A stretch of DNA of 64,000 bases from Dyadobacter flavalbus (GTDB lineage: Bacteria; Bacteroidota; Bacteroidia; Cytophagales; Spirosomataceae), in NCBI RefSeq assembly GCF_006149045.1, contig NZ_VBSN01000059.1, positions 1-64,000 on the forward strand, in the 5' to 3' direction. The position numbers and the translations under genes are program-made. The notes below the pieces were generated by a model. The model did not search any database and was not told the origin of the DNA. It saw only the letters and a program-made list of their open reading frames with translations. Every line of letters begins with the position of its first letter. Positions within the stretch are counted from its first letter, which is position 1. Positions 59,000 to 64,000 of the stretch are shown in pieces.

Positions 59000-59656
59000 C
59001 TCCGGAGCTAAGAATTGTTTCTCACATTTTGCATTGCTACAAACAGTTTGGCTCCGGAGCTAAGAATTGTTTCTCACATTTTGCATTGCTACAAACAGTT
59101 TGGCTCCGGAGCTAAGAATTGTTTCTCACATTTTGCATTGCTACAAACAGTTTGGCTCCTCCGGAGCTTTTTTGGAATCGGCTCCAGAGGAGCCTTTTGT
59201 TTATAAAACCACGAATGTCGGCATTCACAAGCCCGCTCCGGAGCTAAGAATTGTTTCTCACATTTTGCATTGCTACAAACAGTTTGGCTCCTCCGGAGCT
59301 TTTTTGGAATCGGCTCCAGAGGAGCCTTTTGTTTATAAAACCACGAATGTCGGCATTCACAAGCCCGCTCCGGAGGAGCCCTCTGATTATAGGAAACAGG
59401 AATAGCGGCAATTCACAAGCCGGCTCCGGAGGAGCCTTTTGTTTATAGCAATAGGAATGTTGGTAATTTACAGGTCGGCTCCGGAGGAGCCCTCTGTTTA
59501 TAGAAACAGGAATATCGGCAATTCACAAGCCGGCTCCAGAGGAGCCTTTTGTTTATAAAACCACGAATGTCGGCATTCACAAGCCCGCTCCGGAGGAGCC
59601 CTCTGATTATAGGAAACAGGAATACCGGCAATTCACAAGCCGGCTCCGGAGGAGCC
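59000..59656. repeat. Array of palindromic and tandem repeats next to the IS110 element
   Basis: Two unit types. Type A: 52-bp units starting CTCCGGAGCTAAG at 59000, 59052, 59104 and again 59236, each followed by the next CTCC exactly 52 bp on. A 132-bp block (59104-59235) is duplicated in 59236-59367. Type B: hairpins GGCTCC-n3-GGAGCC starting near 59180, 59312, 59366, 59422, 59477, 59532, 59586 and 59642, from 59312 on at 54-56 bp spacing. Linkers alternate between a TTTTGTTTATA form and a CTCTGATTATA/CTCTGTTTATA form. The 52- and 55-bp periods are not multiples of three, so the short frames in it are not genes. Linkers are repeated too, so this is not CRISPR. Fills the gap up to the lspA stop. 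Confidence 0.85.
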
Positions 59657-59672
59657 TCCTGCTTCTGAATAC

Positions 59673-60182
59673 CTATAAAAATCGTTTCAACTGCCGATTA
59701 TAGGACTGGATCAAAAAAATAAACATTCCGGTCATAATGGAAACATCTGCCATATTGAAAATACCCGTTTGAAAAAAACCGAAATTGATATGCAGAAAAT
59801 CCGTCACTGAACCATGAACAAGTCGGTCATAAATATTGCCGATCCCGCCGCCGATGGCAAAGCTGAGCGCCAGCGCACTCATTAACGTCAGATTCCTTTT
59901 CAGTAAAATGTAGGCAATGCCGAAAAACAACGCGATCAATGGAATAATGGACAAAACTAGAATCTTAATTGACTGCGGCAACGTGCTGCCGATACTCAGA
60001 AAAGCACCCGTATTTTCAACGTAAGTAATGGTGACATAATTTTCAATAACGCTGATTGTCTCGTAAAATCCAACATTCTTCCTGATGGCATTTTTGGAAA
60101 TCTGGTCACATCCTATATTGGCGATTAGAATAATCAGTATGGCAATATTGCGTGCAGTACGGTCCGATTTTAACTTTTGCAT
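59673..60182 (-). CDS. lspA: Lipoprotein signal peptidase (signal peptidase II)
   Basis: A 169-residue inner-membrane protein with four transmembrane helices. The active-site aspartates are in GNIYDRLVHGSVTDF (Asp119 and Asp128) and FNMADVSI (Asp146); ENTGAF near 56 is also conserved. It cleaves lipoprotein signal peptides before the lipid-bearing Cys and so serves the many lipoproteins in this window (SusD, M1 peptidase, TPR protein). Its start codon directly follows the stop of the DUF1080 gene without a gap, so the two are translated from one mRNA. Downstream lies the palindrome array. Confidence 0.95.
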   Translation of the reverse strand: MQKLKSDRTARNIAILIILIANIGCDQISKNAIRKNVGFYETISVIENYVTITYVENTGAFLSIGSTLPQSIKILVLSIIPLIALFFGIAYILLKRNLTLMSALALSFAIGGGIGNIYDRLVHGSVTDFLHINFGFFQTGIFNMADVSIMTGMFIFLIQSYNRQLKRFL

Positions 60183-60872
60183 TTAATTTGATAATGCTTT
60201 TATTGGTGCAACTTTCACTTCTCTGAACTCCACTTCCGATCCTTCCGACTGAAGTGCAATATTTCCTTTTTCCGCCGTGGCATTATAGCCGTAATTAACC
60301 AGTTCACCGTTCAGCCAGACCTTGATGGAGTTTTTAAGACATTCAATCGTCATGCTGTTCCATTCTCCAAGCGGCTTTTCGGTGCCGTCGGTCAGGTTCG
60401 GTATCCTGCGCAGTTTGTCGCCGTTTACGCCCCATTTTTCTTTCGGACCGCGTCTTTTTTCCATATCGGGAACCGTAATATCTTCCTGGATACACCAGAA
60501 ATCGCCGGCATTCTGATTCATCATCTGGATTTCAATGGATTTTGGGAACATATCGTAAAGTGCACGCGAAGTGGAAACGAAAACCAGCGCTCCGCAATTG
60601 CCCGGCTTTCCTGCAAAACGGTACTGAAAAGTCAGCCGGAAATTTTGATATTCCTCGTCTGTAATCAAATGTCCGCCGGGTGTTCCCAAGCTCACCAACA
60701 AGCCGTTACGCACCAGAAACGGATTTCTTTGTTTCGGATCTTTGTCCATTTCCGGAACATCCGTGTGCCAGCCGGTCAGGTCTTTACCGTTAAAAAGAGA
60801 TTTCGTCTGAGCCAGTAATGGATGGGCAAACAGCAAAGCAGCGAACGCACAAATACATAGAACTTTTTTCAT
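60183..60872 (-). CDS. DUF1080 (3-keto-disaccharide hydrolase-like) exported protein
   Basis: 229 residues with a signal peptide (about 1-21, ending PLLAQ). One ConA/LamG-like beta-sandwich domain starts SLFNGKDLTGWHTDVPEMDK and contains FRLTFQYRF, GNCGALVFVS, KSIEIQMMNQNAGDFWC and GEWNSMTIECLKNSIKVWLN, the DUF1080 pattern. Members cleave 3-keto-glycosides made by sugar-oxidising enzymes, which would fit the Gfo/Idh/MocA genes elsewhere in the window, but the two sets are 35 kb apart. Immediately followed by lspA. Confidence 0.88.
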   Translation of the reverse strand: MKKVLCICAFAALLFAHPLLAQTKSLFNGKDLTGWHTDVPEMDKDPKQRNPFLVRNGLLVSLGTPGGHLITDEEYQNFRLTFQYRFAGKPGNCGALVFVSTSRALYDMFPKSIEIQMMNQNAGDFWCIQEDITVPDMEKRRGPKEKWGVNGDKLRRIPNLTDGTEKPLGEWNSMTIECLKNSIKVWLNGELVNYGYNATAEKGNIALQSEGSEVEFREVKVAPIKALSN

Positions 60873-61023
60873 GAATGCTTTCCGATCTTTCAGGTTTAAG
60901 ATTTTTTGCTGAAAAATTAAACAATAATTCCTTTCAAAAGACTATTGCAGCATCGTTTTCATCCGATATAAAACAGATTTGACGAAATCATCAGAAATAG
61001 TGTCAGCAAAGGAACAAATTTGC

Positions 61024-61794
61024 CTAAGCCTGTTTTTCCGACAAATACTTCCAGTAACGTTTTGGAATATGCCGGATGTGCAGTTTCATGTTCTTTCTTG
61101 CAGGAATGTTGGTGCTGCGGAAATAATCTTTCCAGAGCAGGGAATACAATTCTTCTTTCGGGTCAAGAAGCGTTTCGGGCAATGCATTCAGCGCAGGCGA
61201 CATTTCCGTTGTAAAATCAAAAACAACTTCTTCTACTTTTTCAAGATCAAAATAAAGTCCGTACTTGCGTTTCAGGTCGTAAATAATCCATTTCTGATCA
61301 GCATACCGGTTTTTGAAGTGATCTGAAATAAGCGGCAGAACGTTGAAATCCGGCTCTATATGCGCATAGAAAATACCGTCTGCAGTCTGCTGAAAACGGA
61401 TGAACGCTTCCATTCTGTGCTTTTCACGATGTACTTTCTGCGCCATTTGGGAAATGGCCAGCACATGCTTGTTGCCGAAATTTTCCCCGGCACCTGCCGG
61501 ATTGTCAAGAATATACCTTGAAAATTCCAGCAGGTCGTGAAACGTTTCCTGATTTTCAGATAGAAAGGATTTGTAAAACCGCAGCATCCAGTCTTTGTCC
61601 AGCTTCTTTCTCAAGCCGGCCCAGACCCGATTGGCTTTTTCATCCGCGCTGACAACTGTAAAACTTTCCTGAAATACGTCCGGATGGAAGTTTTCCTGAC
61701 TGACAATCTTCACTGCACCGGATTTTCTCTGGTAACAGTCAAAAACTGCCGTCAGCAAACCTTCCAGTGTGCCGTCAAAAACATATAGTTCCAT
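61024..61794 (-). CDS. Partner protein of the DNA-repair radical SAM enzyme (TIGR03915-like)
   Basis: 256 residues, cytoplasmic. It starts MELYVFDGTLEGLLTAVFDC with QENFHPDVF, and has the conserved SQMAQKVHREKHRMEAFIRF in the middle, followed by FYAHIEPDFNVLPLISDHF. The end has LWKDYFRSTNIPARKNMKLH and RHIPKRYWKYL. This is the uncharacterised family found next to a radical SAM protein and in some genomes fused to a uracil-DNA-glycosylase-like domain; no such fusion is present here. It starts one base after the radical SAM stop, so the two are strictly coupled. Biochemical role unknown. Confidence 0.85.
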   Translation of the reverse strand: MELYVFDGTLEGLLTAVFDCYQRKSGAVKIVSQENFHPDVFQESFTVVSADEKANRVWAGLRKKLDKDWMLRFYKSFLSENQETFHDLLEFSRYILDNPAGAGENFGNKHVLAISQMAQKVHREKHRMEAFIRFQQTADGIFYAHIEPDFNVLPLISDHFKNRYADQKWIIYDLKRKYGLYFDLEKVEEVVFDFTTEMSPALNALPETLLDPKEELYSLLWKDYFRSTNIPARKNMKLHIRHIPKRYWKYLSEKQA

Positions 61795-63051
61795 TTAAAA
61801 CAGGGAAAGCTGGTTCTGAGGCGTTTTAAGATATTTGCTCGTACTTTCCGAAAGGATAACGCCTTTGAGATGGCTTGCATCGAAATCCCGCAACTGCAGA
61901 GGGCTGTCTGCATAACGGATAAAATGCCTTGCCTTTTTAAAAGCAATCCCGATCTTTTTCAGCTGATTCTGATGCAGACGCCCGAACTTTCTGGCCTGAA
62001 CAATCTTTTTAGCCGAGCCGACGCCAATCCCCGGAACACGCAGTATCATTTTGTAATCAGCCGTATTCACATCCACCGGAAACTGGTCGAGGTTCCGTAA
62101 AGCCCAGCTCAATTTCGGGTCAATATCCGCATCCAGGTTCGGATGGGCGTCGTTCAGGATTTCCTGTACGTCGAAGCCGTAAAAACGCATCAGCCAGTCG
62201 GTTTGATACAAACGGTTTTCACGGATCAGCGGCGGCTGCGAACCGATTATCGGCAGCCTTGTATCGGTGCTGATCGGAATATAGCCGGAATAGTAAACCC
62301 TTTTAAGCGAAAAATCCTTGTAAAAATTACTCGCCGTATGCATGATTTCCTTGTCTGTTTCCGGCGTAGCGCCAATCACCATTTGCGTACTCTGACCGGC
62401 GGGAACAAACTTCGGAGCCGATTTGATCAGCGATTTTTCGTCTTTCAGCTGGACAATGTTCTTCTGGATAAAATCAAGCGGCTTTTTAACATCTTCATGC
62501 GACTTTTCAGGGGCCAGCAATTTAAGTCCGGATTCCGTAGGCATTTCCAGGTTGATACTCATTCTGTCGGCATAAAGGCCGGCTTCCTTAAGCAGTTCCT
62601 CGCTGGCTCCGGGAATGGTTTTCAGATGTATATAACCGTTAAAACGCTCTTCAATACGCAGTTTCTTAACAATCCGGACAAGCCGTTCCATCGTATAATC
62701 GGCATTCTTGAAAATACCCGAACTCAGGAAAAGACCTTCAATGTAATTTCTCCGGTAGAAGTTCATGGTAAGTTCCACAACTTCCTCCACCGTAAAGGCA
62801 GCACGCTTGATGTCATTGCTCTTGCGCGAAACACAAAACGCACAGTCGTAAATACAATGATTGGTTAAAAGAATTTTAAGCAGTGAAACGCAACGGCCGT
62901 CTTCGGTGTACGAATGGCAGATTCCGCTGCCTTCGCTGTCGCCCAGACCTTTGTTGGTATTTTTCCGGTTACTTCCACTTGATGAACATGAAACATCATA
63001 TTTTGCGGCATCAGCCAATATTTCCAGCTTTTCGCGGATCCGTTCAAACAT
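61795..63051 (-). CDS. Putative DNA modification/repair radical SAM protein (TIGR03916-like)
   Basis: 418 residues. The radical SAM cluster motif CxxxCxxC is Cys66, Cys70 and Cys73 in NHCIYDCAFCVSRKSND. GLFLSSGIFKNADYTMERLV follows near 105 (barrel strand). Near the C-terminus is a helix-hairpin-helix (MILRVPGIGVGSAKKIVQAR) that binds DNA backbone without sequence specificity. The combination suggests radical chemistry on DNA, by family annotation modification or repair, but no reaction is proven. It is directly followed, without gap, by its usual partner. Confidence 0.88.
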   Translation of the reverse strand: MFERIREKLEILADAAKYDVSCSSSGSNRKNTNKGLGDSEGSGICHSYTEDGRCVSLLKILLTNHCIYDCAFCVSRKSNDIKRAAFTVEEVVELTMNFYRRNYIEGLFLSSGIFKNADYTMERLVRIVKKLRIEERFNGYIHLKTIPGASEELLKEAGLYADRMSINLEMPTESGLKLLAPEKSHEDVKKPLDFIQKNIVQLKDEKSLIKSAPKFVPAGQSTQMVIGATPETDKEIMHTASNFYKDFSLKRVYYSGYIPISTDTRLPIIGSQPPLIRENRLYQTDWLMRFYGFDVQEILNDAHPNLDADIDPKLSWALRNLDQFPVDVNTADYKMILRVPGIGVGSAKKIVQARKFGRLHQNQLKKIGIAFKKARHFIRYADSPLQLRDFDASHLKGVILSESTSKYLKTPQNQLSLF

Positions 63052-63188
63052 AGATAAATATTAAGTTGTTTGGCTTAAAATATCAGGCAGGATTAGTAGT
63101 TATATTAACACCGGACGCACACTTTTAGTGCTTCAAAAACGGTCTTTTTGCCCATTTTAACAGTTAATTTCCTACATCATTTTTCAAG

Positions 63189-63938
63189 ATGAATTTCAGC
63201 AGAACCTTGATTTTTATCCTGCCATTTTACCTGCTTTTTTCCGCCGCCGTATGCGCCCAGACGCAGGAACCTAAAGTCACACGATACAACGGAAAGGTAA
63301 GTCAGCAGTTCGCAATGAACCGCGAAACGCCGATCATTGATCATGCAACGGGCCGAAAAATCAGCTATGAAGCCTATAATGAAATCCTCAGAAAAAATCC
63401 GGGCGCGTATAAAACGCAGCCGGTTTTTGATAAATACGGAAAGCCGTCATCTTTTGAACTGATCAAAAAAAGCCAGCTGCTGATACAAAGTAACGGTGCC
63501 GTTATGCAGAATCCGGATCTGATGCCGGAAGTAGGAGAGCCGTTGCCGCCGTTCGTCATGACGGGACTGGACGGAAAGGAATACAATTCGGAAAAGCTCC
63601 GGGGCAAATACATTCTGCTGGGTTTCTGGATAAAATATGAAAAACCGCTTTACACGCTGGCAAGTACCAAAGTGATTTCGGATTTTGTGGAGGAAAACCG
63701 CAGAAAAGGAGTTGAAATCATTTCGCTTGGAACCACATTGAATACCGAAGAAGAATGTCTTGAAGCAATCCCGAAGCGGAATTGCGGCTTTGTTCCCGTT
63801 CCGGAATCGTACGGCTTCAATCACCGCTATAAAATCAGTGAAACACCGTTTTTCATATTGGTCGACAGAAAAGGCGTTATAAAAGCCATGGCGCCGCATA
63901 CCGAATTTTCAAAAATCAGCGAACTGAATTTAAGGTAA
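63189..63938 (+). CDS. Exported thioredoxin-like (redoxin/TlpA fold) protein without CxxC
   Basis: 249 residues with a signal peptide (about 1-24, ending VCAQ). The C-terminal thioredoxin fold is at about 115-245: GEPLPPFVMTGLDGKEYNSE, then KLRGKYILLGFWIKYEKPL. The last segment stands where active members have FWA.WC..C, but both cysteines are replaced. The cis-proline region ETPFFILVDRKGVIKA is kept. The residues 25-110 have no recognised domain. It is therefore probably a binding or scaffold protein and not a reductase. Confidence 0.78.
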   Translation: MNFSRTLIFILPFYLLFSAAVCAQTQEPKVTRYNGKVSQQFAMNRETPIIDHATGRKISYEAYNEILRKNPGAYKTQPVFDKYGKPSSFELIKKSQLLIQSNGAVMQNPDLMPEVGEPLPPFVMTGLDGKEYNSEKLRGKYILLGFWIKYEKPLYTLASTKVISDFVEENRRKGVEIISLGTTLNTEEECLEAIPKRNCGFVPVPESYGFNHRYKISETPFFILVDRKGVIKAMAPHTEFSKISELNLR

Positions 63939-63948
63939 ACGATTTCTT

Positions 63949-64000
63949 TTAACCAAGTTGGCCGCTGATCCAGTTGAAAACAAGATTGCTTTTCCATTCT
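63949..64000 (-). CDS. C-terminal end of a gene running in from the right edge
   Basis: On the minus strand a frame open from the window edge ends at TAA 63949-63951 after 16 residues (EWKSNLVFNWISGQLG). It is convergent with the preceding gene at an 10-bp distance. Too short to identify. Confidence 0.35.
   Translation of the reverse strand, partial: EWKSNLVFNWISGQLG

Larger units (their letters stand above)
57626..59001 (+). mobile_element. IS110-family insertion sequence, apparently intact
   Basis: The element carries one transposase gene (57845-58921), a leader of about 215 bp and a short 3' end of about 78 bp. The two junctions share CCTC (57626-57629 and 58999-59002). Joining the left flank to the right flank at this point gives AGCTCC-TCC-GGAGCT, a perfect palindrome like those in the adjacent array. 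Length is therefore about 1373 bp, normal for the family. There is no terminal inverted repeat and no target duplication beyond the shared bases, as expected for IS110. The exact base of the crossover within CCTC cannot be fixed; a CT core is likely by analogy with IS621. Confidence 0.75.

Noticed and set aside
59015-59631. Short reading frames rich in APEEP or LHCYKQFG repeats
   Set aside because: They only reflect the tandem repeats (the 132-bp unit is divisible by three); the basic 52- and 55-bp periods shift the frame, so they are not genes.
59180-59656. CRISPR array
   Set aside because: Hairpins are regularly spaced, but the linkers are themselves repeated in two or three types, there are no cas genes, and the repeat core is only 15 bp.

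Overview
The window looks like chromosomal DNA of a Bacteroidota bacterium, most likely an environmental Cytophagales (Dyadobacter-like; this genus-level guess is inference from gene content only). Reasons: a SusC/SusD pair, several Tat-signal Gfo/Idh/MocA oxidoreductases and TIM-barrel isomerases, many SusD/M1-type lipoproteins and S9 peptidases, weak or absent Shine-Dalgarno sites, and TAnnTTTG-like promoter boxes. No rRNA, tRNA or CRISPR array was recognised.

Layout. 1-600: the left end of an IS3-family element that has cut off the start of a YflT-like stress-protein gene. 640-8000: exported peptidases (S9, M1), a phytase-like esterase and a UxuA-like Tat protein. 8000-9870: gene-poor DNA holding one unrecognised 201-aa gene behind operator-like palindromes, then a possible gene relic. 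9874-27546: a carbohydrate-oriented stretch comprising a 1532-aa secreted protein with malectin-like, Ig-like and sugar-dehydrogenase-like propeller modules, two Tat-exported Gfo/Idh/MocA oxidoreductases, SusC/SusD, a PAS histidine kinase, a membrane acyltransferase and a sugar isomerase. 27600-38800: pgi, VanZ-like protein, an esterase, SDR plus a small partner, dnaK, phospholipase C and a DUF937 protein. 38900-55000: housekeeping genes, mostly on the minus strand: thrS-infC-rpmI-rplT, TPR lipoprotein, rRNA methyltransferase, EVE protein, menB/menE, an XRE regulator, folD, a sirtuin and topA. 55247-57520: aconitase. 57626-59656: an IS110-family element sitting in a palindrome, followed by an array of GGCTCC/GGAGCC hairpins. 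59673-63938: lspA plus a DUF1080 hydrolase, a radical-SAM/partner DNA-repair pair, and a thioredoxin-like protein without its cysteines.

The most interesting part is 57.6-59.7 kb. The IS110 element can be removed on paper to restore a perfect AGCTCC-TCC-GGAGCT palindrome of the kind that makes up the adjacent hairpin array. Its about 215-bp non-coding leader contains 8-nt matches to both flanks and to the right end, with a near match to the left end, in a region that folds into stem-loops. This is what an IS110 bridge RNA guiding insertion into array palindromes would look like. The sugar genes together suggest periplasmic oxidation of glycosides (3-keto-sugar chemistry), but that pathway assignment is inference.
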